Source: Hippasteria phrygiana (Eukaryota > Echinodermata > Asteroidea > Valvatida > Goniasteridae). From it: a stretch of DNA of 64,000 nucleotides. The DNA lies in the NCBI GenBank assembly GCA_037893225.1, contig JAZGUH010000528.1, positions 186,001 through 250,000 of the forward strand. Reading direction: 5' to 3'. This document shows positions 23,147 through 33,029 of this stretch, one piece after another. The stretch's first letter is position 1; each line of letters begins with the position of its first letter. The notes beneath the pieces are model-generated. The model ran no database searches. It was not told where the DNA came from and was given only the letters and a program-made list of their open reading frames with translations. The position numbers and the translations under genes are program-made.

Positions 23147-25306
23147 TTATATAATAATAATAATAATAATACAAGTATTTGTAAAGCGCCATCTATCTAT
23201 GTAGACATATTCCGAGGCGCTTGAAGAAAAGAAACTGTCCAGAACTCTACAAATAATTAAATATACATGTACATGTATGTATACTTGAAACAAAACCAGC
23301 AATCTAATTATAAGTTGAGTTAAACAGGAATGTTTTAAGAAGGCATTTGAAGGTATGTAAAGATTGACAGCTACGAATTTCCTGAGGCAAAGAGTTCCAT
23401 AGAGTGGGCGCCGCAACTGAGAAGGCATAGTCCCCATACGATGTTCTAGTTCTTGGTGTCACAAGAAGATGTTTGTCAGATGACCTTAGGTGGCGATTAG
23501 GGGAATACTGGGTGAAGAGATCCTGCAGATATGTTGGTGCGCTGTCATTGAGGGCTTTCCAGGTAAGTAGGATTATTTTGAAGGCAACCCTCTGTTTGAC
23601 TGGAAGCCAGTGAAGATTTCTCAGGACTGGAGTAATGTGGTCAAATTTCCGTGTTCGGGATAAGACACGAGCCGCAGTGTTTTGAACATGTTGAAGTTTG
23701 CACATGAGAGTGTTGGTGATTCCAAACAGAAGTGAGTTGCCATTATCCAACCTTGATGTCACGAGAGCATGGATAAGGATGGCAGCCGACTCATCAGTCA
23801 GGATTCGGCGGATGCTGTTGATGTTTCTAATATGGTAGTATGACGTTTGGCAAACTTTCTTGACATGCGATTCCATTGACATCGTGCTGTCAAACATGAT
23901 GCCAAGATTACGTGCAGTCGTAGAACGTTGAATATTAGAAGTCCCAAATTGCATCTGGTTGCATCTGATTTTATCCTGGCTACGTTTGGAAGTGATAATT
24001 AGAAGTTCGGTCTTGTCGTCGTTAAATTTTAATTTATTCCTGGTCATCCATTGCTTAAGATCACAAACACATTGTTCAATACGCTGTCTCACGGAATGTT
24101 CGTCGTCTTGGTTTCCTAGATGAAACGATCCATATATCTGTGTGTCGTCTGCATAGCAATGAACTTGAAGTTGATGCCTCCGTACAATAGCGGCAATAGG
24201 CTCGGAGTATATTGTGAAGAATAAGGGACCTAATACTGATCCTTGAGGGACGCCAGAAGAAAGTGAGATGGGAGATGATAAAGATCCATTGATGTTCACA
24301 GTCTGTGTTCGATGACATATATATGATCTAATCCATTGCAGGGCTGGACCAGTAACACCGATGGACTGAAGGCGGTGGAATAAAACATCATAGTCTATAG
24401 TGTCGAATGCTGCAGAGAGATCAAGGAGAACAAGGAACACACCACGCTTATCGTCAACTGCCCGGAGAATATCGTTCTTAACTCTTAGAAGAGCAGTCTC
24501 TGTTCCATGATGTTTTCTATACGCAGATTGCAATGGTTCATGTAGATTGTGTTCAGTCAGATGATCAGTAATTTGGGAATAAACAACCTTCTCTATTACT
24601 TTGGATATGAATGAAAGGTTGGATACGGGACGAAAGTTCTTGAGGTTTTCAGGATCGAGGGTGGGTTTCTTCAGCAGAGGAGTCACCAGGGCATTTCTAA
24701 ATTGCTGTGGGAATTTAGAAGATTGAAGAGACAGGTTGACAATTTTGGAGATAACTGGAGTCAAAATATTCAGATTGTTCTTTAGGAGCCAGGTAGGAAT
24801 TGGATCCAAATCGCACGTCTTTGATGGTGATGATTTGATGATTTTCCTGATTTCCTCATCCAGAGCTGGTGTGAATTCTTCCAATGGTGTAATATCAGAG
24901 TGAGATGACTCGGTGGTATACGGCTGCATACAATCTAGATCGCGGTCAAGATTATTACGAATGTTCCGAATCTTTGTTATGAAATAATCACTAAAAGTTG
25001 TCGCCAATTCCTGTTTATTGTCGTGTGTGGGTAGTTTAGTTTTTCCTTTGTTGTGGAGTAGAGATTCAACAATTTTGTAGAGCTCTCTCTGGTTCCCACA
25101 GCTGGCTAGTTTTTCTTTGAAGTATGATGATTTGGCACTGTTGATCATATTAACAACACAGAGTCGTTGCGCTTTAAATTGGTTTCTATCAGATTCTGAT
25201 CTGGTTTTCCTCCAGCGTCTCTCCAATTTCTTGCGGTGTCTCTTGGCATCGGCAATCTCCGGGGAATACCATGGATTGGCTGGTCTAATGGTAAAGTCGT
25301 ATCCTC
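23147..25306 (-). mobile_element. CR1/L2-type LINE, 5'-truncated
   Basis: On the minus strand the element carries the reverse transcriptase frame, a short 3' UTR with ggcgctttacaaatactt and a terminal (ATT)n tail at 23147-23170, as in CR1/L2-group LINEs. In-frame codons run above the Met at 25226 (RPANPWYSPE...) and are stopped at about 25306, so the endonuclease half and any ORF1 are missing. It is probably a recent insertion, because the frame is unbroken. Confidence 0.9.
23304..25226 (-). CDS. LINE reverse transcriptase (N-terminally truncated ORF2)
   Basis: 640 codons without frameshift. The product is the RNA-directed DNA polymerase of a non-LTR retrotransposon, which copies element RNA at a nicked target site. 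Residues: NFRPVSNLS at about 198, SAAFDTID at 271-278 (first catalytic Asp), GVPQGSVLGP at 325-334, YADD at 358-361 (catalytic pair), and the thumb/C-terminal LHWLPVKQRVAFK from about 538, ending at ETFLFNS-like residues. This motif set is that of CR1/L2/Daphne-type elements. The apurinic-type endonuclease domain that normally precedes it is absent, since coding similarity extends only about 27 codons upstream of this Met. A functional enzyme is possible in structure, but autonomous retrotransposition is not expected without the endonuclease. Confidence 0.92.
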   Translation of the reverse strand: MERRWRKTRSESDRNQFKAQRLCVVNMINSAKSSYFKEKLASCGNQRELYKIVESLLHNKGKTKLPTHDNKQELATTFSDYFITKIRNIRNNLDRDLDCMQPYTTESSHSDITPLEEFTPALDEEIRKIIKSSPSKTCDLDPIPTWLLKNNLNILTPVISKIVNLSLQSSKFPQQFRNALVTPLLKKPTLDPENLKNFRPVSNLSFISKVIEKVVYSQITDHLTEHNLHEPLQSAYRKHHGTETALLRVKNDILRAVDDKRGVFLVLLDLSAAFDTIDYDVLFHRLQSIGVTGPALQWIRSYICHRTQTVNINGSLSSPISLSSGVPQGSVLGPLFFTIYSEPIAAIVRRHQLQVHCYADDTQIYGSFHLGNQDDEHSVRQRIEQCVCDLKQWMTRNKLKFNDDKTELLIITSKRSQDKIRCNQMQFGTSNIQRSTTARNLGIMFDSTMSMESHVKKVCQTSYYHIRNINSIRRILTDESAAILIHALVTSRLDNGNSLLFGITNTLMCKLQHVQNTAARVLSRTRKFDHITPVLRNLHWLPVKQRVAFKIILLTWKALNDSAPTYLQDLFTQYSPNRHLRSSDKHLLVTPRTRTSYGDYAFSVAAPTLWNSLPQEIRSCQSLHTFKCLLKTFLFNSTYN

Positions 25307-25365
25307 ATTGAGTGATCTCCACAATGTCGCTTCCCAGGTTGTATCGTAAAATTGGGTGTGATCCC

Positions 25366-25600
25366 TGGCTACACGGCATTCTGGGTTTATGACTTCTGAC
25401 TAGCGCCCACTCGAACAAAGATACTGACAATTTGGGAGACCGCCAACATAGGGCAAGATAGCTCAGTTGGTAGAGCGCCGGTACGGTAACCCGGAGGTCG
25501 CAGGTTCGAATCCCGCTCTTGCCAGTTTCTTTGTTCACTTTGAAAATGTATTCAAATTTACCTAGTCAGTTTCCCTTGTGGATTGTGTGACGAATTTTCA
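25366..25600 (+). mobile_element. tRNA-derived SINE, most complete copy
   Basis: The leader starts at about 25401 and the tRNA-like head is at 25452-25524. The body runs through tttgaaaatgtattcaaat and cctagtcagtttcccttgtg to about 25600. The acceptor arms pair perfectly (GGCAAGA / TCTTGCC). The anticodon position reads GGT (Thr-like), but the base before it is C instead of the universal T33, and the first loop-closing pair is mismatched. So it is a SINE head, not a working tRNA. Confidence 0.88.
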
Positions 25601-25878
25601 GTAAAAAGAACAGCGTCAAAACAAATAATTTAAAGAAAACTACTCGCTTTACACGTTGAAGCTCCTATTCGAGGTGCCCGGAAGTTCGGTTTCTCGTAAA
25701 CTCTCGTACGTTCTCGATGTCAACTTACACGCTCTGTAATCATTTCTGTGCTCAGTGATAGCAAAATCGGTTGCTCCCCTTTTGTTGAATGTATCTAGAC
25801 CAACTGAAAGTTTATAACCCCGTTTGGGAATGTATGAATATTCAGTAGGCTACCTCTTATTGACCCGGTTGGTCACCT
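25601..25878. other. short unassigned spacer
   Basis: This includes gaggtgcccggaagttc at about 25672, the inverse of 22438. No gene is seen. Confidence 0.4.
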
Positions 25879-26581
25879 GGGCCCATATTCATAAAAGCCT
25901 GCTAAGCCTAGTTGGCAACTAAATTGGCCCCTAACTGCCAATTAAGCTTAGTTGGATAATAAGTGTTATTCATAAAATGCCGCTAAGCTTAGTGGACTTC
26001 TAAGTTGTCTGATAACTTTAGAGGTGATCTTGGGTACCTCTAAGTCACTAGTTGACAACTTAACCCTTCATTTGTATGTTTGACTCTGACGTGAAAACAT
26101 GGCTAGACGGATGCTGCAACTGTTACAGTTGCATCGTGCAATGAGGAGGGAAAGAGTATTCAGAGACAGGCGTAATCCAATGGAGATTTTTAATGATGAT
26201 GAATTGATCAAGAGATATCGATTTTCACGGGAAGGCATAATGTTTATAACGGATTTAATAGCACCCCAGATTGATCATCCAACTAGACGTAATCAAGCAC
26301 TACTTCCGTATCAGCAGGTGCTGATTGCATTACAGTATTATGCTACAGGAACATTTCAAATGGTTGTTGGCGACCCATATTGTGTTTTGTGGTTTGGAAC
26401 AATGCCAACTGCTAAGTTAACAACCAACTAAATCCTAGTTGACAACTACCTGGCACTGTCCCTAGCAGGGTTTTATGAATATGAAAATAGCAAGAAACTA
26501 TGGAGCAGGCAACTAGGCATTTAGCAGCCTGCTAAGGCCTAGTTGGCTGCTAAGTTAGCAGGCTTTTATGAATATGGGCCC
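25879..26581 (+). mobile_element. PIF/Harbinger element, internally deleted
   Basis: The left end GGGCCCATATTCATAAAAGC is mirrored exactly at the right end (gcttttatgaatatgggccc). Several sub-terminal copies of ctaagc/tagttg words lie inside both ends. If the terminus is taken as GGCCC, the flanks carry a 3-bp duplication (ctg), the length expected for Harbinger. The GGGCCC palindrome makes the exact border ambiguous by a base. The element is 703 bp in all, far shorter than autonomous copies. Confidence 0.85.
26099..26431 (+). pseudogene. Harbinger (HARBI1-like) transposase, N-terminal fragment
   Basis: 110 codons. Residues about 20-90 fit the start of HARBI1-type DDE nucleases: VFRDRRNPMEIFNDDELIKR, then RFSREGIMFITDLI, the HPTRRNQALLPYQQVLIALQ motif and YATGTFQMVVGD. 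After VVGD the similarity ends suddenly and the sequence runs into the right sub-terminal repeat. The catalytic DDE core has therefore been removed by a single internal deletion. Without it the product cannot cut DNA, though the DNA-contacting N-terminus is still open. Confidence 0.85.
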
Positions 26582-27059
26582 TGGTCCCCTCCACTGCACT
26601 ATCAGCTTACCTACCATTCTTTTCAATCTAGTGTTGAGTGTGACCGATCTAAATATATGAATCATCTGGTGATCCCTTCACGGTCCTTTAACTTAACTTT
26701 CTTTTCCTTTACTTCTTTCTCACATTCCTTTCTCTCTATTGTCATGATTTGGAACAAGTATGCGGCCATGCCTTGTAGAGCAATATTTATTGTACTTTAG
26801 TATATGTGTGCATCCCTCCCTCTAGCACAGCGCCCTATTCATGCACCAACCCAGTTTACTCTGCATTGTGCGATGCTCCAGATACATAGGCCTATGTAGC
26901 TGTGCAGCCAAGAACAATAACCTATTGTTGCACTACTGCCTCTCCCCATGCTCTCAACTTTTGGGTGTAGCTTTCCTGGCTCAGTGCAAAATTTACTTTA
27001 GTCACTCTGTTCTTAAGTTCTGTTAAGAATTTGTAGAGTAATTTAAGTTATTTAAAGTT
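26582..27059. other. no recognised feature
   Basis: AT-rich with short chance frames. I see nothing I can name. Confidence 0.4.
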
Positions 27060-27903
27060 TGTAAATGCAAAGTAGGATTAAGTAAAGGCCAACAGCACGC
27101 GTTCTTCTTACGCCCGTCGCTTTTGTTGCAGCGAACTTTGGTTCTGTCCTCAAGAATTCGTTCTAATTCTTAGTTCCATTGGCGGCCAGTGGATTGGAAA
27201 CTGGAATTCCTGACAGACTTTAAAAGGGGTTGAAAATTAGCCCTTAGGGGAATTCTTAGCTTAAGTTTGCCGGGGTGGGGGCGATCTCCCTGATTGCCGA
27301 GTGCTGCCACTTGCCTGTGTCTTGGCCGTGTCTTGGCGGTGTCTTACCCGTGGCCGGCTTTTGATGAGACGGACCGATTTCATCTAGCTACCGAACTGAC
27401 CGCCGTCTTCGCACTTCGCCCTTCGCCAGTTGGGACAGCATCTTGATGCCACCCCCGGCAAACTCAAGACCAGGATTCCGCCTAAATTGGAGGTACCTCC
27501 CCCATTTAATTTGAATGGCCAATTGCATTGATTGTGTTTTTTCGTGACACTTGCTGTTAAATGAGGTTTCTTTTGCTGAATTATACTTGTTTATACGTGT
27601 GTGTTTTTGTGAATTGTGAAATAAGTAGAATAATCCTAATTTCGTTCTCGTTAAAACTCCTTGATTCCGATCCTAATTCATTTTAGTGTTCCTTTCCCAT
27701 ACTTTTGGTTTTGTCTGTTATGTTGACTTTTTAAATGACCTGACTTCGTAACAGTTCCCTTAAGCGAACATCATCGTTGGTTCTGCTATTCAATTCAAAT
27801 GCGTGCGTGTTAAGAAATGGCTACATTGCAGCCAATACCCTTAGAATTGCCCCCTGTTTTTCAGCACAATTTTCGATTGGCACAGGACGGGGGACGCTGC
27901 ATG
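27060..27903 (+). other. possible LTR/leader with candidate first exon
   Basis: The region is more GC-rich than its surroundings (27280-27480) and free of the local repeats. An ATG in good context (aagaaATGG, 27819) opens 29 codons (MATLQPIPLELPPVFQHNFR...) ending exactly at ATG|GTAAGT (donor at 27904). This could be the 5' exon of an unknown gene or the leader and gag start of an LTR element. I found neither a second exon nor matching terminal repeats, so the call is weak. Confidence 0.2.
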
Positions 27904-29844
27904 GTAAGTTACAAATATTTCTTATCGTTACTAAAACAAATTACAATCCTACAATATAATGTATTTTGAGAAACGCACCTATTACGAATATTGGATCGGT
28001 CGGAGGAATGATCGATGTATTATAAATATAGTAGACTAAGATTTATATTTTGAGTAAAACAAACTGTTGAATTTCTGCAATCCTGCTTATATTCCCATTA
28101 ATCCTGAAGTGATACAATTTTGAGGAAATAGAAGTACCCATATAGTCTGCTAAGGAACATGTACACCTGAATGCTAATTTTCGAGGTTTAAATGCCTAAA
28201 TGAGATTTGAAATGAAGTGGAATGAAATCCATTTAGTAGTTATAGAGGAATTTGAGCCCAATACAAGTTCACAATGGTTTTAATTACTGTAATTAGCACA
28301 TATGAACGTCTCACTTTGTAAAATATGCATCTGTGGAGCCTTATTACAATTGTATATTTTCTTAAGTTCACGAGGACAAAAGGCAAACGTGGAAGTCCAA
28401 TTCTTGAACATGTTTAATACTTTCACGGAAATAGATTGTTTTGCGGGAGTGAGCAAAACAAGATAACGTAGTATGAAGAACAATTATAAATCTTATAAAG
28501 TCACAGAACATTTTCTTGTACTTTACAGTTTACATCTTGATATGCCTTATACCTCCTGTACAGCCGGCTTAGCCGTGCCGTATACGTTCGTCAAACCCAG
28601 CTTATATGCATATTGCTGGTAGGTGCTTGATCAAATGTGTGCATCTTTATCAATGCTGAAAACTATGCCCAATTTTGGAATGGTATAAGTGGAACTTTTA
28701 TGCAACGTAAATGCTTAAAGATTCTGCGACAAAATAATTGTTATTGACAACACAAGTTTAGAAAGCTCACCGTACATGTTTAGTGTGCATATTATTGTGA
28801 AAATATATGGTAAATTACATTCAACTTTCTAGAGGCAACCTAAATAACCCTGTTTACAGAAATTTCGATTTCACATCTTATTTGATATGTGTGACCAGAA
28901 TAGTTTACATGATGTGCCGTACAGTGAATTGATAACACAAATGTAGAGAACATTACTCTAGTAAATATAATAGTAAATGAACTTAAATTATTAGGGTAAG
29001 TAATGCTCAAATATAAACGACTATGTATTGACTATTTATGGTTGTTTGATAATACATTGACTGTCGTTTTTGCTCGTTTCGAAAAGGGATACTTTTAAAT
29101 ATTGACTGTTGGAACTACCAACTGTGTATATATTATATATCCACAGTCTATTGTATGTAAATAAATTGCCGAGAACTTCAGAACCTGATTCATTGTGCCT
29201 CCAAATCCCCGTTTCCTTAAAATATCTTCAATATAACCAACCTCTTCGGTTACACTTGTTTTGCATCAATTAATTTGGCGTGTTGAGTATTACCCTTCTC
29301 TTAATATGCCTTGTGTGTAGAAGAATCTTCCGGTGATATTTTTTGTGATGCATTTTTTTGTGGCAGGCCTAGAATGTGTATATTCCTATTATATGCAATA
29401 TTGCCTGTTGTGTTGACATATTGTACTGCTATATTGTAGCTTAATTTGTTGGGTACTACGGTTCCAAATGTTGCTTCAATTTGGGTAGATTTCCCACGAG
29501 TATTATTATCGGCGAGTTGAAATATATCTTTTTGAACGATATCTTTGGGTATGATATTTCGCATTTTTCCTAAAATTGTGAAGAGTACAACGTACTTCAA
29601 GTCTTTTGAACGTTCACATTTTTTAGGAGAAATAACTCTTACTTACCGGTATTTGTTGATAATACATTTCATTAGTAAGTTGATGACAAGCTTTGCTCGA
29701 ATGTCTCTATAGTTTGTTGGGGGTAACCTACCTCTATTTATGAGTCCAACTGATTTTATTTCAGTATGTAACCGGTGGTCTTGATAGCTGCGGTGATAGA
29801 CCGGTAGAGTAAATCGCTAATTTCCACCAAACCCCTGCCACCTA
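27904..29844. other. AT-rich stretch, no recognised gene
   Basis: Short open frames on both strands have no motif or splice structure. One AATAAA lies at about 29159. Nothing else can be supported. Confidence 0.4.
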
Positions 29845-30376
29845 GCTAACACATTGATGTTTTGATAACGTGGTATATTATGTTATGTGTAATGTTGTGA
29901 TATTACGAAATAATGTTATGGCGACATGGTCTTACAAACGTTTTAGTGATACCTACATGACATTAATGAAAAAAACGTTGGTGCGATGTTTTCATAACGT
30001 TTCAAAATGTTTACAAACATTGCCCATGAAATATTAATTTGACATCGTAAAAATATTTCATGGGAATGTTTTGTGAACATTTTGAAACGTTATGAAAACA
30101 TCGCACCAACGTTTTTTCATTAATGTCATGTAGGTATCACTAAAACGTTTGTAAGACGTACCATGCCGCCATAACATTATTTTGTAATATCATCACATCA
30201 TTACACATAACATTTTGAAACGTTATGAAAACATCGCACCAACGTTTTTTCATTAATGTCATGTAGGTATCACTAAAACGTTTGTAAGACCATGTCGCCA
30301 TAACTTTATTTCGTAATATGATCACAACATTACACATAGCATTTATACCACGTTATCAAAACATCAATGTGTTAGC
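29845..30376. mobile_element. foldback MITE with gctaacacattgatg ends
   Basis: Left end gctaacacattgatgttttg and right end caaaacatcaatgtgttagc are exact inverses. The interior is largely palindromic: the block with aacgttttagtgatacctac on the left (about 29937) recurs inverted, twice, at about 30079-30160 and 30211-30290. The right half therefore carries a tandem duplication of the arm sequence. It is non-coding. Confidence 0.85.
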
Positions 30377-30592
30377 TGGGTTGCTTGTGACTGGCATTCA
30401 GCTCTTACATTGTTTTAATAATATAATGATATCTTAGAAATGTTAGGGAATTGCACCCAAATGTTACTAAAATGTTATAAAATAAAATTATAATTTGTAT
30501 TAATTAACGTTTGAACTACGTGTTGGAGCAGTAATTTGCAAGCTCTATGCACTTTATGCCATTCCCACACTTAATCGTTCCTGCAATTAGGC

Positions 30593-30795
30593 ACCATGGA
30601 TTAATGCCAATTTGCGTGCGCACGCGTGCGCACGCGTGCAACCCCGTGCACCTGCGTGCCTTTGCGTGCAAGCTCAAACGAGGGAGATTTTGGCACGCAT
30701 TTGCACGCATCGGCACGGACTTGCACGGAGTGGCACGGAGTGGCACGGAGTGGCACGCAGTGGCACGCAGTGGCACGCAGTGGCACGCAGTGGCC
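30593..30795. repeat. GC-rich minisatellite, 10-bp units, left
   Basis: It starts at accatggattaatgccaatt and passes through alternating GC/GT tracts (30613-30640). It ends in 10-bp units agtggcacgg and then agtggcacgc (about 30726-30793). Open frames in every phase here are repeat translations. Confidence 0.9.
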
Positions 30796-31254
30796 CACAA
30801 ACGGACTCATTTGCAACTAGCCCGAGTGTACAATAGAGATCGTCTCTGGCGGCCCCTCTTATGTCCCGGGTAATCCGCTAATCCGGATTAGTGTGCAATT
30901 AGACCTAATCTTTCATTCTGCACAAATTTCTAAGCAATGGCAGTCGCTGATTGCATGTTGGTAGTTAAACAAGGATTACAAGTAGAGGGTCTACGCGATT
31001 TCTTAACTATTAAGGGTTTTCTGTCTAATTTGCAATACAGTTTCTGGGACTTGTTTCCGTAAAAAAAAACGCCTTCAAGCTACAAATCTGAGACAAAACA
31101 TACAAGAATTTAATTTGAAAAAGTCCTGCATGAAAATTAAACTCGGGTCCTCTGAGTTTCGACCGCACCCATCTGCAAAGCTTTTTGGCACAATCCTGAT
31201 AAAATTATTCTTTTGACCGCTGCGTACGTGTACATAGATTAGTTGAAATCCTGA

Positions 31255-31862
31255 CTCTTCAAATCGAATGGATGGAAAGGTAAACATGCATGTACATGTA
31301 GGTCCGAATATCTTCATCATGTAAAAATTGCAGTGGGCGCCGCCATCTTGAATTGCGTCCCCATTTCGTAATTCATAATCGCCATGTTAATTTAGAACTT
31401 TTTTTCAATGATGAACTCGCAATCAAGAAATCGTTTTTGTGTATTTCTCAATAAAGCAAAAACAATAAGAAATAATGCAAGAAAGAATTGAGGGTTGAAA
31501 TTTTGAAAAAGGATGGAAAGGTGAACATGTACAATCGGATGACGTCAGTTGGCACGACAACTGGCTCCAAACAAATGAAGATTTCGACTGTTCCTTTGTT
31601 AACAGCTAGTAATGAAAACGTACACATGGACACAAATTGACAACAGTATTCTGGTGTCATACATTGCATTGACATCATCATTTTGGTAATATATAGGTCC
31701 ACATGTCTTTATCATGTAAATAGTTATATCATGGAGGAAGAATGTTTTCTTCCTCCATGGTTGTATTAATGGCGCCGCCTTCTTGAATTGCGCTTTCATG
31801 TCGTAATTCATAAGCACGCCCTGCTAGATTTATTTTAAATGATCTCATAATCAAGAAATCGT
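31255..31862. repeat. imperfect direct duplication, about 0.4 kb apart
   Basis: ggatggaaaggtaaacatg (31266), ggcgccgccatcttgaattg (about 31336) and taattcataa...caagaaatcg (about 31370-31430) recur in order at about 31513, 31771 and 31806-31860. Between them lies the inverted copy of the 19640 repeat (31540-31725). A transposon nested into one copy of a duplication would explain the layout. Confidence 0.65.
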
Positions 31863-32751
31863 GCAACAAGACAAAGTCGCGCAATCGCCAAATTTGAACT
31901 GACATCGATATCTGTTTCTCCTAAAAAAAAAAAATTCTCTGAAAAAGCGCTGTATACATGTATAAACGCTGATGATGGGTTATGTGTGAAAAATGAAGAG
32001 ATCATTTATATTTCAAATTTATCAGAAAAGAATAACAAACTTCGAATCAATTAGTCTAAGCTGCCCTAAAGCCCGGTTCATACTTTATGCGAATGCGAAG
32101 CGAATTTCATGACGTCAACAATTGAAGCTTCATTGTGACGTTCTCCGTTCCCATAACCATGGAGTTATTAATACAAAAAAAAGCCATATTTTTTTCAAAA
32201 TGTATTGAAAAATCTCTAAAATAGTTTTTCATCCGATTTAACGTACAATAATCATGGGCTGTTGTATTGAGTGATGACGAAGCACTGCAGTTTGTTGTGT
32301 ACTTGAATAATAATGTACATCTTTGTATACTTTCTTCAAAACGTACTTTTTTCTATCAGAAAAGATTGAAGTTGCAGAAATATATGATGCCGTCATGCCC
32401 TGTTGTTTCAATGAAAATCATGGAAACTTGAAATAAATCAGAAATCCACATGTATATGTATGTATAGGCCCTATACATGTAGGCCCTACTTTACAAATCT
32501 AAGCCCCGCTAGAATTGTATCGTCATGACTTTAGAAAAGCCTTTGAATTGCTGTTGATGTACATGTATAGTCTGACCAAAGCCACCAAAAGATGAGTCAT
32601 CAGTCCACCATTGTGGCCCAGGAGCCCTTTGTGGAGACTCTGGCCTTTTAGGACATCTGTCCTTCCTGGCCGGCCAGCCCTGTGTTCTTTGTTATCGTTA
32701 ATCCCAGATCAATAAAGAGCCAAACGGTTGAAAATTGCCTATGCTCACTGG

Positions 32752-32872
32752 AACGCATCGGCACGCATTGGCACGCATTGGCACGCAATGGCACGCAGGG
32801 GGCCCGTGCCTTTGCGTGCGGACCCGTCCGCACGCGTGCGCACGCAAATTGGCATTAATCCATGGTCCCTTA
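32752..32872. repeat. GC-rich minisatellite, 10-bp units, right, inverted edge
   Basis: 10-bp units attggcacgc are followed by gcacgcgtgcgcacgcaaatt and ggcattaatccatggt. The last 38 bp are the exact inverse of the left array's start at 30596-30633. The inner 10-bp units run in the same direction in both arrays. Confidence 0.9.
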
Positions 32873-32993
32873 AAGGGGCTGTGTCGTCACGATCATAGCA
32901 GGCTTGCGGCTGTACACTGAATCCCGAACTGATGAACGCAGATGAACCTAGTAACTGCAAATAATACCCCACGACCGCGCGCTGACCTACAGG

Positions 32994-33027
32994 GCGCGCG
33001 CGCGCTGACCCACAGGGCGCGCGCGCC
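32994..33027. repeat. (GC)n tracts with short spacer
   Basis: Two GCGCGCGC runs flank ctgacccacaggg, and a related ctgacctacaggg lies just before. Alternating purine-pyrimidine sequence of this sort can adopt Z-DNA. Confidence 0.9.
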
Positions 33028-33029
33028 AG

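Noticed and set aside
24076..24318. 80-codon minus-strand frame
   Set aside because: Another frame inside the LINE reverse transcriptase.
30516..30873. Overlapping frames on both strands rich in ATACHSVPLRAT-like or ARSGTEWHAV-like repeats
   Set aside because: They are translations of the 10-bp minisatellite in all phases; periodic repeat, no splice or start signals.
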